Assembly: GCA_946887045.1 (NCBI GenBank)
Contig: CAMPKC010000006.1
Span: 46,845-110,844, forward strand
Length of the DNA stretch: 64,000 nucleotides
From: an uncultured Sphingobacteriaceae bacterium
GTDB taxonomy: Bacteria; Bacteroidota; Bacteroidia; Sphingobacteriales; Sphingobacteriaceae
Direction: 5' to 3'
The notes under the pieces are model-generated. The model saw nothing but the letters and a program-made list of their open reading frames with translations. It made no database searches and was not told where the DNA came from. This document shows, in pieces, positions 35,961-46,368 of this stretch; the first letter of the stretch is position 1; each line of letters begins with the position of its first letter. Made by a program: the position numbers and the translations under genes.

Positions 35961-36917
35961 TTAAACTAATCCAATATCCATCATATCAGCAACGTCCTCG
36001 CCGGTTGCATCGTTATATGCTTTTTCTGTCTGACTAATAGAATTCAGATCCAAATCACCTTCGATAAGAATATTTGAAAATACAAAGCGAAGAGTCCGAA
36101 CAGTTGCCCACGGTGTGGCTAAGCCGAGTGAAAAAAGCACAATAAGAATATTTACCATGATTAATCCAAAAAACCCACCGCCGGTAGCCGTAGATCGTAG
36201 TTCGATGAGGCGTTCGTCCTGTTCAAGCTTAAGATTATTGATATAAAAGTTAAAAAGGTCTTTCGCAAACCAGAACGAATAAATACCGAGCGTTATAATA
36301 GTAAGAAAGTATCCTTTTAATACCAGAACAAAAAAATCACCTCCTGTTCCGGTATAGTGAAACTTAATACTTCCAAATCGAACATTCTCCAAGACGTATT
36401 TACGAACATTCATTGTGAACCATGCCGAGTATATACCCAAGGTTACTATGGTAAGAAGAAAGCCTCCAACAAATATTTTAAGCAATTCCCTTAGGTCACC
36501 CCTGTAACCAAAATGGATTCCACGCCACGATGACTTTGCCATTCTATACCGCATTGAACCATGAACAGCGACGGGAATAAGCAGAATAAGAGCTACATAA
36601 AACACTGCCAACGCCGTATACAACTTCATTGGGTCCTTAGTAAATATCGCCCATAAAAGGAGAGCATAGAGAGCAGCAAAAATACCAACGGCCTTTATAA
36701 AGCCAAAAAACATTTCTTTACCAGTACCATGAAAAGTAAAGCGGCTGCCTTCCATCTCTGTCTCCTGATAAAGATACCTGAGAGTTGCTGCTTTTGCCCA
36801 AGGATAATAGAGTCCAAGAGTTATAACCGTCAGGATTGCGTTAACGATGTAAATCCCGAATAAACTACTGCCACTGCCCGCGAAGTAGATTTGCTTTGTT
36901 GAAGATTGATTTTCCAA
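35961..36917 (-). CDS. YjgN (DUF898) family membrane protein
   Basis: 318 residues with repeated membrane segments that recur in a pattern like LTxITLGIYxxW (for example near 20-35, 155-168, 208-222 and 258-275), a signature of the DUF898 family. It has a hydrophilic C-terminal tail. It is paired with an M48 peptidase in the same operon with a four-base gap. A role in membrane protein handling with the peptidase is plausible but not shown. Confidence 0.88.
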   Translation of the reverse strand: MENQSSTKQIYFAGSGSSLFGIYIVNAILTVITLGLYYPWAKAATLRYLYQETEMEGSRFTFHGTGKEMFFGFIKAVGIFAALYALLLWAIFTKDPMKLYTALAVFYVALILLIPVAVHGSMRYRMAKSSWRGIHFGYRGDLRELLKIFVGGFLLTIVTLGIYSAWFTMNVRKYVLENVRFGSIKFHYTGTGGDFFVLVLKGYFLTIITLGIYSFWFAKDLFNFYINNLKLEQDERLIELRSTATGGGFFGLIMVNILIVLFSLGLATPWATVRTLRFVFSNILIEGDLDLNSISQTEKAYNDATGEDVADMMDIGLV

Positions 36918-37058
36918 GGTTTGTTGATTAGTTGTGAAATTATAGGTTAAGTTATTTAATTTAAACTAAGCTAAATAAAAATAAACTTATTTCAAATTAC
37001 AACTAATTCTCAATAAATAACAAAGGAGACTCTTTCGAACTGACTGAATCGTCCGGCC

Positions 37059-37844
37059 CTACATACCTGGCAACGTGATGTCGGCTGCTTTTAAGTCATT
37101 GATGAGCTGTTCCTGAAAATTCAAACGAGCATCTGTAAATCCATGCGGATTAACCCATATGTTCACCGAAATTTTATACCCATCGGCTTCCATAGACGAA
37201 ATTCCAATTCGGGATTCGGGGCTCTTTAAAATATTATGAGAACTTTCGATCGTCTTCTGTATTACCGGCTTTACGGTATCAAAATCAATTTTATAGTTCA
37301 GCTTAAATTCAACATCCAGTCTGCGTTTTCCTTCCCGACTGGTATTGATAATAATCTCGTTTGATAATTTACTATTCGGGATGATGACTGTTTTATTGTC
37401 AAAAGTTGTTACCACCGTGTAAAAAACCTGGATGGAGTTTACTATCCCTTCCTGACCCTGAGCAATTATATTATCGCCAACCCGAAATGGTTTTAGTGAA
37501 AGAATAAGTACGCCGCTGGCGAAATTTTGCAAGGTACCTGATAGAGCCAAACCCGCCGCAACACCAAACGCACCGATCACTGTTGTGAAAATGGTAAGCT
37601 GAATACCTACTACCTGCATAATACCTATTATTAGAAATACCTGCAGGGAGATAATGATAAGGCTCTGTAAAAAAGGTTGCAGAGAAGGATCGAGGTCGCG
37701 CTTTTGCATACCCGCTACAAGCCATTTCCTTATTAGTTTAATAAACCATAATCCAAGAAAAAGTATCACCAAGGCGGTTAATACTTTTGGACCATTAAAA
37801 ATTATAAAATCGTAGGCTTTGTCGTAAAATTTATCCCAGTTCAT
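37059..37844 (-). CDS. Small-conductance mechanosensitive channel (MscS family)
   Basis: 261 residues. A pore-lining helix with small residues (GAFGVAAGLALSGTLQNFASGVLI near 90-113) follows two membrane segments. A beta-domain follows with GEEG-like QGQEGIVNSIQVF near 128-140. It opens under membrane tension to release solutes. It is a single gene; nothing in its neighbours suggests a special role. Confidence 0.93.
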   Translation of the reverse strand: MNWDKFYDKAYDFIIFNGPKVLTALVILFLGLWFIKLIRKWLVAGMQKRDLDPSLQPFLQSLIIISLQVFLIIGIMQVVGIQLTIFTTVIGAFGVAAGLALSGTLQNFASGVLILSLKPFRVGDNIIAQGQEGIVNSIQVFYTVVTTFDNKTVIIPNSKLSNEIIINTSREGKRRLDVEFKLNYKIDFDTVKPVIQKTIESSHNILKSPESRIGISSMEADGYKISVNIWVNPHGFTDARLNFQEQLINDLKAADITLPGM

Positions 37845-37911
37845 GTGTCCGGATCAGAATTTAGAGGATTGGAGGATTTACTGAATTTTTTGAATGACAA
37901 ATGTAAAAAAT

Positions 37912-38313
37912 TTAAGTGGACTGGTGTTTGGAGGTTTTATAGATATTATTTGAATTGAATACTGGCTTGTACTGAAGACTTTGCGCTCCGAAATTGATGA
38001 GAAGACCTTTGTCAAAATTATAGGCTGTTACATAATTCTTGGCTTGTGCCAAATGGGCATCTTCAAGATTAATTTGTGCTTTTATTTCAAGTACCAATTT
38101 GTTTTCGATAATAAAATCGGCCCTTCTTTTTCCTACATATATTCCTTCGTAAAATATCTCTTGCTCAATCTCCAGCGCAAAATCTAAGTTTACACGCTCC
38201 AGCTCAATCGCCAAACATCTTTGATATATTTTTTCCTGAAAATCATTGCCGAGAGTGTTATGAACTTTCATAGCGCAGCCAACTACAGCATAGGTGAGAG
38301 TATCTTTTTCCAT
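37912..38313 (-). CDS. GxxExxY family protein (PD-(D/E)XK nuclease-like)
   Basis: 133 residues. The name-giving region reads LGNDFQEKIYQ near 23-33. A nuclease-like core follows (RRADFIIENKLVLEIKA near 57-73). These proteins are common in Bacteroidota genomes, often scattered among housekeeping genes, with unknown function. Short related repeats surround this gene (38322-38413), including an inverted pair with 16 of 18 matching positions, which hints at a mobile or replicated unit. Confidence 0.85.
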   Translation of the reverse strand: MEKDTLTYAVVGCAMKVHNTLGNDFQEKIYQRCLAIELERVNLDFALEIEQEIFYEGIYVGKRRADFIIENKLVLEIKAQINLEDAHLAQAKNYVTAYNFDKGLLINFGAQSLQYKPVFNSNNIYKTSKHQST

Positions 38314-38340
38314 GTCCGGATCAGGATTAACAGAATGATA

Positions 38341-38413
38341 GAGTTAACAGGATTAAAGAGCCTAAATTAACTACCAAACCGGAATTCCGCTAATCCTTCA
38401 ATCCTGTTAATTC
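38341..38413. repeat. Imperfect inverted repeat beside the GxxExxY gene
   Basis: Arms at 38341-38358 and 38396-38413 are reverse complements at 16 of 18 positions, built on the unit TTAACAGGATT. A third partial copy (GGATTAACAGAAT) lies at 38324-38336. They occupy the gap between the GxxExxY start and the groEL terminator. Confidence 0.6.
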
Positions 38414-38423
38414 TGTCCAAAAA

Positions 38424-38457
38424 AAACGCCCCGAAAGCGTACAGCTTCGGGGCGTTT
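38424..38457 (-). terminator. groEL terminator
   Basis: Strong GC-rich hairpin (left arm 38424-38438, right arm 38444-38457, one bulged base). On the minus strand it is followed by a run of eight T, a textbook intrinsic terminator 23 bases after the groEL stop. Confidence 0.85.
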
Positions 38458-38479
38458 CTATATTTTGTGAAATTCTTTA

Positions 38480-40265
<1,786 letters not shown>

Positions 40266-40267
40266 TT

Positions 40268-40543
40268 CTAAAGTACCGCGTAAATATCAGATTCGCGCAT
40301 GATCAGATACTCTTTACCATCATGAGTAATCTCAGTACCAGCATATTTTCCATATAAAACCTCGTCGCCAACTTTTACAGTTAAAGGTTCATCTTTTTTT
40401 CCATCACCAACAGCTACAACAGTTCCTCTTTGAGGCTTTTCTTTAGCAGTGTCAGGAATGTAAATACCGGATGCGGTTTTTTCTTCAGCAGGAGCAGCTT
40501 CAACCACTACTCGGTCTGCAATTGGTTTAATATTTAATGCCAT
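40268..40543 (-). CDS. groES: Co-chaperonin GroES
   Basis: 91 residues, lid of the GroEL cage. The mobile-loop region [20 protein letters not shown] near 23-42 and the [14 protein letters not shown] strand near 59-72 match the family. It is first in the groES-groEL operon, with an exact TAATTTTG element 86 bases upstream. No CIRCE element is seen. Confidence 0.97.
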   Translation of the reverse strand: MALNIKPIADRVVVEAAPAEEKTASGIYIPDTAKEKPQRGTVVAVGDGKKDEPLTVKVGDEVLYGKYAGTEITHDGKEYLIMRESDIYAVL

Positions 40544-40628
40544 AGTTTTGATATAATTTGTTTCTGTACCCTGATTGACACTTTTTATGCCAAAACCAAA
40601 AAGCGAAGCATTTTGACGTTTAACTTGT

Positions 40629-40636
40629 CAAAATTA
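40629..40636 (-). promoter_or_regulatory. groES promoter -7 element (TAATTTTG)
   Basis: Exact TAnnTTTG match on the minus strand, 86 bases before the groES ATG. Confidence 0.5.
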
Positions 40637-40710
40637 CATATATCAAAAAATCCTGATTCATTATTTAACAGGCTCAATGTCATGCTGTCAGTGAAATGTC
40701 AGCCAACAAA

Positions 40711-40735
40711 AAAGGCTTCCCGGTAGGAAGCCTTT
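40711..40735 (-). terminator. secG terminator
   Basis: Perfect 10-bp arms (40711-40720 and 40726-40735, AAAGGCTTCC / GGAAGCCTTT) with a 5-base loop, followed by T residues on the minus strand, 20 bases after the secG stop. Confidence 0.8.
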
Positions 40736-40754
40736 AATATGAGATTAAGCAAGT

Positions 40755-41087
40755 TTATTTCTTTGTTGAATCTGAGCCCGGAAGAGCTTGCGGAGCAATA
40801 GGAGATGAAACCGCTGGTTTTGTAACCTGATCCTGAATGTCTTGTGTTGAGGATCCTGCCCCACCGCTTTGAGGCACAACATTTATAAGCAATACAATTA
40901 CCATAAGGGATACAATTAAAACCCATGTTCCTTTTTCAAGGAAATCTCCGGTACGTTGTACACCCATGACATTATTGGAACCAGCGAACCCGGATGTGAG
41001 GCCACCGCCTTTTGGATTCTGGATTAAGATAATGAGGGCCAGTAGTATGCAGATAAAAATAGCCAGAATAACCAGTGTAATGAACAT
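40755..41087 (-). CDS. secG: Preprotein translocase subunit SecG
   Basis: 110 residues, two membrane segments (about 2-22 and 54-73) joined by the conserved IQNPKGGGLTSGFAGSN loop near 23-41. The tail is polar and Ser/Gln-rich. It is the last gene of the miaB, sigma-54 activator, lptE, TPR protein, secG run, with 10 bases from the preceding stop. Confidence 0.95.
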   Translation of the reverse strand: MFITLVILAIFICILLALIILIQNPKGGGLTSGFAGSNNVMGVQRTGDFLEKGTWVLIVSLMVIVLLINVVPQSGGAGSSTQDIQDQVTKPAVSSPIAPQALPGSDSTKK

Positions 41088-41097
41088 GATAAATATA

Positions 41098-42558
41098 TTA
41101 ATTGAATTTCTTTTCTAATTCCCGAATTTGACCGGCAAAGTAAGTGCTTTTTTCCGGGAATTTCAAACTTAATTTTTGGTAAGTATCAATAGCTTTGTGA
41201 AAGAGCATTTGATCGGTATAAATCTTAGCAAGAGTTTCTGAAACCAGATCCAGGTTATCCTCCGAACTTTTTCTGGCTTTATTTTCAGTATCTAATCTAT
41301 CTGCCTTAGGCGGCCGAATTTGAGGATCTTCAGTTATGAATTTTTCAATCAACTCATCTTCATGGCGTTTATGACCCAGGTTCAGAGGCTGACTTATCAC
41401 GTCTCCGAAAACATTTATTTCTGGTTGAATATGGAAGATATTCTCCATAATCTGCTGATCCAGCTGTCCGGGAATTTGTTTTTTTACCGCCGGAGACGGA
41501 ACAAACGATGCCGATGAATATGGCTGATACGTTTCTGCATGTTCCTTTCGTGTTTTATCTAACCACCACAAAAACGAAAAAGGCATTTTATCATCATCAT
41601 AACGCGAAACAGTTCCTTCATTAATTGGATTAAAAGATGCAGTACCCGGCCGCTCCTGACCATGCTCCTCTTTTTGCAATGGATCTATTACAGATTTATC
41701 GAACACAAAATAATCTGAAGATGCTATGTTTCCAATAATTTCGTTTTGCGCCGGAGCATACTCTCCCGCTTCGTCAAAAGCCGGATGCTCTGAAAAAGGT
41801 ATTACAGTTTCGATAGTGTTATCAAAAGTATCCGGACTAAAAGAAAAAAAACTGGCATCAGTGTTTACACTTTCCGATGTTTCATCTTGCTTGTCATCTT
41901 TTTCAGGCTCTATGGTCTCGATCAGATCCGGACCTTCAAAAATGGCTGGTTCATTGTTTTCTAAAACTTCAGGAACAGATGGCACCCCGGAAAAGTCAGC
42001 GGCTTCAACTACCGGCTCTGACTCGGCTAATACACTGTTCTCTTCTGTAAAAGAAACATATTCGCCTTCGATACTTTCTATAAATTCCAGCTCCTTTTCA
42101 ATAATCCCTTCGTCTATAATCTGTTCCTCAGAATCAGTAACTTCAATATATCCCTCTGGCTGTAAACTTTCTTCTATCGCGGCACCTTCTATAACTGGTG
42201 CCTGCTGATGTTCCGCATCGAATGCAGCTTGTTCAGCTACCCAAACCTGAGGTGCATCATCCGCAAACGGCTCGATAGTTTCCTTTACAACAGGATTTTC
42301 AAACTCGGCAATGTTGTTTATAATTTTATAAAGCAGTAATCTGTCGGGAGTATACGTTGCGGCCTTAGAAAGGTAATCGTTGTATTTTTCGGGTCTGAAC
42401 TTTTTTAGAGTAAAAGCATACGACACATGAAGTGGATATGAATAAGGATAAAGTGCCAACAAATCCTCCAACATAGTCATATCAAAGACTGTTAAAGTGG
42501 AAGGCTTTGATATTAACCTTGAAAACTCTCTGGTATTTACGAAACTTAAATCTGACAC
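41098..42558 (-). CDS. TPR-type protein of unknown function
   Basis: 486 residues. The first 95 are helical ([21 protein letters not shown]). A long acidic Glu/Ser/Asp/Pro-rich stretch (about 100-300), probably disordered, follows. The end carries a tetratricopeptide-like motif ([29 protein letters not shown]). No catalytic motif. Its place between lptE and secG in an operon is conserved in relatives, as I recall. Function unknown. Confidence 0.82.
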   Translation of the reverse strand: MSDLSFVNTREFSRLISKPSTLTVFDMTMLEDLLALYPYSYPLHVSYAFTLKKFRPEKYNDYLSKAATYTPDRLLLYKIINNIAEFENPVVKETIEPFADDAPQVWVAEQAAFDAEHQQAPVIEGAAIEESLQPEGYIEVTDSEEQIIDEGIIEKELEFIESIEGEYVSFTEENSVLAESEPVVEAADFSGVPSVPEVLENNEPAIFEGPDLIETIEPEKDDKQDETSESVNTDASFFSFSPDTFDNTIETVIPFSEHPAFDEAGEYAPAQNEIIGNIASSDYFVFDKSVIDPLQKEEHGQERPGTASFNPINEGTVSRYDDDKMPFSFLWWLDKTRKEHAETYQPYSSASFVPSPAVKKQIPGQLDQQIMENIFHIQPEINVFGDVISQPLNLGHKRHEDELIEKFITEDPQIRPPKADRLDTENKARKSSEDNLDLVSETLAKIYTDQMLFHKAIDTYQKLSLKFPEKSTYFAGQIRELEKKFN

Positions 42559-42590
42559 TTCTTAATAAAAAGATGAAACTAATAAACGCT

Positions 42591-43106
42591 TTACCAATTT
42601 GCAAAAGCTTTATTGAAAATATCCTCGGTGAGTCTTCTGGTTACAATTGGTATTATTTTTGGCTCCTGCGCCTGAACAGAGCCATTATCAAGTGAAAACT
42701 GCTCGTATTGACTAAATGGTTGCTCAAAACTATCTTCTGGCTCAACAGCACTGGTATACTTTACATTAACGGTAATTGTTAGGCGAACCAAATTGGCTCT
42801 TTCACCTGCAGTAACCGCTACGTTGGTATAGCTAAAGTCGGTTATACGCCCCTCAAAATGCCCATCGGCATTATCACGTATTATGTTCAGCTTGCTTTGA
42901 GTTCTTATACGCGTTTTCAATTCTTCAGTAAAAGCCTGGCTCAAAGTGGGAACCACCAAAGGAGCAGTATTTTCAAAAAAACCAACCGAAACGGTCTTCA
43001 TGTTTGGAGGAATAGAAGAACCACTAAGGCTATACATCCAGCACGACTGGAGCAGAAAAACCAGGGGTAGCAAAAAGAGAAATGCTTTTAAGCTTTTATT
43101 GTTCAT
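42591..43106 (-). CDS. lptE: LptE-family lipoprotein (LPS assembly)
   Basis: 171 residues. A lipoprotein signal with lipobox L-L-Q-S-C22 places it in the outer membrane. The remainder (SGSSIPPNMKTVSVGFFENTA near 28-48) matches the LptE-like family that supports LptD in lipopolysaccharide export. It starts two bases after the stop of the sigma-54 activator gene, so the two are cotranscribed. Confidence 0.9.
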   Translation of the reverse strand: MNNKSLKAFLFLLPLVFLLQSCWMYSLSGSSIPPNMKTVSVGFFENTAPLVVPTLSQAFTEELKTRIRTQSKLNIIRDNADGHFEGRITDFSYTNVAVTAGERANLVRLTITVNVKYTSAVEPEDSFEQPFSQYEQFSLDNGSVQAQEPKIIPIVTRRLTEDIFNKAFANW

Positions 43107-43108
43107 TC

Positions 43109-44341
43109 TTAGGTCAGGTCTAATTCCTTTATTTTACGATATAGAGTTCTTTCGGAGATTCCTAATTCCTGTGCTGCTAGTTTACGTTTACCTTTATGCT
43201 TTTTCAACGCTTTTTTGATCAGATCAGATTCTTTTTCTATCAATGATAACGATTCTTCGACCTCCTCGGTATGATGGCTGTAGTCAAAGTTAACTTTTTT
43301 ATCATTTTCAGGATGATGAATAGTAACCATCGGCGCACTGGCTTGCGTAGCCGGCAACTCAATATCGCGATAAAGCTGATGAATGAGATGAGAATTTTCT
43401 GCAATTGCAGGTGCATTACCTCCATTCTGAATAATTTCTGCCACAAGCTTTTTCAGCTCTACCATATCCCGTTTCATGTCAAACAGTACTTTGTAAAGTA
43501 TGTCACGCTCAGAGAGATCTTCCTTTTTACCTTGATTTATCCGCATCGGCAGGTTTCCATGCTCTTGCGGAATGTATTGCTGCAAACTTTGAACCGTCAG
43601 GTTTCTATCTTTTTCAAGCACGGCGATTTGCTCGGCAACATTTTTCAGTTGCCTTACGTTTCCGGGCCAGCTATAATTTATAAGCATTTGCTGCGCATCG
43701 GCATCCAGTTGCACAGAAGGACTACGGTATTTATTGGTAAAGTCGGCAATAAACTTCCTGAAAATGAGATGAATATCTTCTTTTCTTTCGCGTAAAGCAG
43801 GAATTTTTAATGGAACTGTATTTAAACGATAGTAAAGATCTTCACGAAACTTACCATTCTGTACGGCATCAAACACGTTTACGTTAGTCGCTGCAATTAC
43901 CCGAACATCCGTTTTTTGAACTTTTGACGAACCAACACGCAGGTATTCTCCGGATTCTAACACTCTTAAAAGTCGTGCCTGAGTACCCAAAGGCAACTCC
44001 GCCACCTCATCCAGAAATATTGTACCTCCATTTACTACTTCGAAATATCCTTTTCGGGCTTCGTGAGCTCCGGTAAAAGATCCTTTTTCGTGTCCGAATA
44101 GTTCAGAATCAATGGTTCCTTCCGGAATAGCACCGCAGTTTACTGCGATGAAGGGACCATGTTTACGGGCGCTTAACTGATGTATTATGTGTGAAAAAAC
44201 TTCTTTACCACTTCCGCTTTCACCGGTTATCAGCACAGAAATATCTGTGGGAGCAACCTGACGTGCGATATCAATTGCTCGGTTAAGCAGCGGTGAATTT
44301 CCGATTATGCCAAATCGATTTTTTATATCTTGTATATCCAT
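43109..44341 (-). CDS. Sigma-54 interacting transcriptional regulator
   Basis: 410 residues, with no receiver or sensor domain ahead of the AAA+ core. Walker A GESGSGKE at 40-47, sigma-54 contact loop GSFTGA at 87-92 (GAFTGA in most members), Walker B GGTIFLDEVAEL near 105-116. A Fis-type helix-turn-helix ends the protein (KHKGKRKLAAQELGISERTLYRK). Signal input must come from another protein or from expression level. It is second in an operon with lptE, TPR protein and secG after miaB and S23. Confidence 0.93.
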   Translation of the reverse strand: MDIQDIKNRFGIIGNSPLLNRAIDIARQVAPTDISVLITGESGSGKEVFSHIIHQLSARKHGPFIAVNCGAIPEGTIDSELFGHEKGSFTGAHEARKGYFEVVNGGTIFLDEVAELPLGTQARLLRVLESGEYLRVGSSKVQKTDVRVIAATNVNVFDAVQNGKFREDLYYRLNTVPLKIPALRERKEDIHLIFRKFIADFTNKYRSPSVQLDADAQQMLINYSWPGNVRQLKNVAEQIAVLEKDRNLTVQSLQQYIPQEHGNLPMRINQGKKEDLSERDILYKVLFDMKRDMVELKKLVAEIIQNGGNAPAIAENSHLIHQLYRDIELPATQASAPMVTIHHPENDKKVNFDYSHHTEEVEESLSLIEKESDLIKKALKKHKGKRKLAAQELGISERTLYRKIKELDLT

Positions 44342-44352
44342 TTTTAGAGAGG

Positions 44353-44382
44353 AAAGAATTAAGAGTTAAGAACCAAGAGAGT
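44353..44382. repeat. Short repeat flanking the S23 gene (downstream side)
   Basis: Units like AAGAATTAAGAGTTAAGAAC repeat here. The reverse complement of 44800-44833 has the same character (AAGAG/AAGAATC units), so the two sides form an imperfect inverted pair around the S23 gene. Confidence 0.5.
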
Positions 44383-44746
44383 TACTCCCATTTTTCAGAA
44401 TATGTTCCCTGAATGAGAAAATCATTCTTTGAACTTCTTCAATCAATTTCAGACAGTTCTCCAATTTTTCTTTTATTCCATAATTTCTGCGTCCGCAAAT
44501 TAGCAGTTGCGTTTCTGCTTCGTAAGAAGATGAGAGGGAGATGCTTAAATATTCTACAAATTGAAGATAGGTTCTTTTTCCAGAGCCTTCTGCTATATTC
44601 GATGGTATAGAACAAAAACTTCTATTAATTTGATCGATCAAATTAAATCTTTCATCAATAGGCAGGCCCCTGCGATAATCATAAGTTAAGTCGGTAAAAT
44701 CCATTGATTTTTGCCCGACCTGCAGCTTTTTAAAGTTATGAGCCAT
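44366..44746 (-). CDS. Four helix bundle protein (S23 / 23S rRNA intervening-sequence family)
   Basis: 126 residues from the ATG at 44746 (MAHNFKKLQVGQKSM); an upstream ATG at 44776 adds ten residues. The SIPSNIAEGSGKRTYLQFVEYLSISLSSS core near 60-90 is the family signature. These small proteins are found free-standing in many bacteria with unknown function. Here it sits inside the miaB to secG operon between inverted copies of a short repeat, suggesting later insertion. Confidence 0.87.
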   Translation of the reverse strand: MAHNFKKLQVGQKSMDFTDLTYDYRRGLPIDERFNLIDQINRSFCSIPSNIAEGSGKRTYLQFVEYLSISLSSSYEAETQLLICGRRNYGIKEKLENCLKLIEEVQRMIFSFREHILKNGSNSLGS

Positions 44747-44799
44747 GGTTATACTGTCTCTTTTTCTTATTTCCAACGTTTTTATTTAAGCTCCATGCC

Positions 44800-44833
44800 T
44801 GATTCTTGCCTCTTGATTCTAGACTCTTGGCTC
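44800..44833. repeat. Short repeat flanking the S23 gene (upstream side)
   Basis: A run of CTTGCCTCTTGATTCT-type units overlaps the last codons of miaB. It is the inverted partner of the repeat at 44353-44382. Confidence 0.5.
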
Positions 44834-46261
44834 TACTACCGTTCCTAACAACGTAGCCGTCGTGCATTCTTCAGCAAGAACATACGCATATTCGCCTGGT
44901 TTGTAATTAGTATCTATAGGAAAAACAACCATTGCATTGTGGTCATTTCGTCCACAATAATGCTGCTTTGATTTTTTTGAAAAGCCTTCTATCAATACTT
45001 TCTGAACCTTACCCAGCTGCAATTTCAGACGCCCATGAGAATGCTGCTGTTGTTTTGCGACAACTTCCTGGAGCCTGCGAAGTTTCACATCCTCTGGAAT
45101 ATCATCCGCGTAACGTTTGGCTGCCAGAGTACCGGGTCTTTCAGAGTACATAAACATGTAGGCGAAATCGTACTGAACAAAATCCATCATGCTTATGGTC
45201 TCCTGATGCTCCTCTTCTGTTTCTGTACAGAACCCGGTAATGACATCCGTTGAAATAGCACACTCTGGAATAATTCGTCTGATGGCATTTACGCGATCCA
45301 TATACCATTCCCTGTCGTAGGTGCGGTTCATCATCTCTAACACACGCGAGTTTCCTGACTGTACCGGAAGGTGTATATAATTACAGATATTATCGTACTT
45401 GGCGATCGTGTGTAATACCTCGTCTGTGATGTCTTTGGGATGAGAGGTTGAAAAACGAACGCGTAAGTCTGGATTTATCAAAGCAACCAGCTCAAGCAGG
45501 CCAGCGAAATTTACTTTTTCTGTACCATCCTCGTTTTCCCATTTATACGAATCAACATTCTGCCCCAGTAAAGTAACTTCACGGTAGCCTTCGTTAAATA
45601 AATCTCTGGCCTCATTTACAATAGAATGAGGGTCTCTGCTTCGTTCGCGCCCTCTTGTAAAAGGCACCACGCAAAAAGAACACATATTATCGCAACCACG
45701 CATAATAGAAACAAAGGCAGTAATTCCGTTAGAGTTCAATCTCACCGGACTAATATCTGCGTAGGTTTCTTCGCGCGACAGCAATACGTTTACAGCCTTG
45801 TTTCCATCGTCAACGGTGCCAATAAGATTTGGCAGATCACGGTACGAATCAGGTCCTACTACAACATCTACCAGCTTCTCTTCTTCCAGAAACTTTGCTT
45901 TCAAGCGTTCCGCCATACAGCCCAAAACACCTACCACTAATCCGCGATTTTGCTTTTTTACTGCGCCAAACTCACGCAGCCTGTTGCGCACTTTTTGTTC
46001 GGCGTTTTCACGGATGGAACACGTATTAATAAAAATAACGTCTGCTTCACGATACTCTGATGTGGTTTGAAAGCCCATATCGGTCATAATAGAAGCCACT
46101 ATTTCACTATCAGAGAAATTCATAGCACAGCCATAACTTTCTATATAAAGTTTCCGGCCATTGTGTTTTAAAGGAGCGGTTTCAAGTACTAATGCCTCAC
46201 CTTGCCTTGCTTCATCATGCTTCGCAATTTCTTTGTCATCTATAAGCGGATTGTACATCAT
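44819..46261 (-). CDS. miaB: tRNA-2-methylthio-N6-dimethylallyladenosine synthase MiaB
   Basis: About 480 residues. Methylthiolates A37 of tRNAs that read UNN codons. Radical SAM motif C-D-N-M-C-S-F-C near 201-208, plus a second cluster from N-terminal cysteines ([28 protein letters not shown]). A TRAM-like end ([20 protein letters not shown]) follows. The ATG at 46261 is chosen because a promoter element at 46277-46284 overlaps an upstream in-frame TTG at 46279. It is first in an operon leading to secG. Confidence 0.95.
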   Translation of the reverse strand: MMYNPLIDDKEIAKHDEARQGEALVLETAPLKHNGRKLYIESYGCAMNFSDSEIVASIMTDMGFQTTSEYREADVIFINTCSIRENAEQKVRNRLREFGAVKKQNRGLVVGVLGCMAERLKAKFLEEEKLVDVVVGPDSYRDLPNLIGTVDDGNKAVNVLLSREETYADISPVRLNSNGITAFVSIMRGCDNMCSFCVVPFTRGRERSRDPHSIVNEARDLFNEGYREVTLLGQNVDSYKWENEDGTEKVNFAGLLELVALINPDLRVRFSTSHPKDITDEVLHTIAKYDNICNYIHLPVQSGNSRVLEMMNRTYDREWYMDRVNAIRRIIPECAISTDVITGFCTETEEEHQETISMMDFVQYDFAYMFMYSERPGTLAAKRYADDIPEDVKLRRLQEVVAKQQQHSHGRLKLQLGKVQKVLIEGFSKKSKQHYCGRNDHNAMVVFPIDTNYKPGEYAYVLAEECTTATLLGTVVEPRV

Positions 46262-46276
46262 TCTAGTTTTGGAATG

Positions 46277-46284
46277 CAAAAGTA
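46277..46284 (-). promoter_or_regulatory. miaB promoter -7 element (TACTTTTG)
   Basis: Exact TAnnTTTG match on the minus strand, 15 bases before the ATG at 46261. Its TTG overlaps an alternative in-frame start, which argues against that start. Confidence 0.6.
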
Positions 46285-46368
46285 CTATATTTTTATATAA
46301 TGACAGGTTGTCAGTTATGGATTTGATGTAAAAAATGTAAGTTTATAAGCGGCAAATAAGGGCTTTGA

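Noticed and set aside
40544..40750. CIRCE heat-shock operator before groES
   Set aside because: No TTAGCACTC-N9-GAGTGCTAA pattern is present.
43271..43795. 174-codon plus-strand frame
   Set aside because: Lies wholly antisense to the sigma-54 activator gene and shows no domain.
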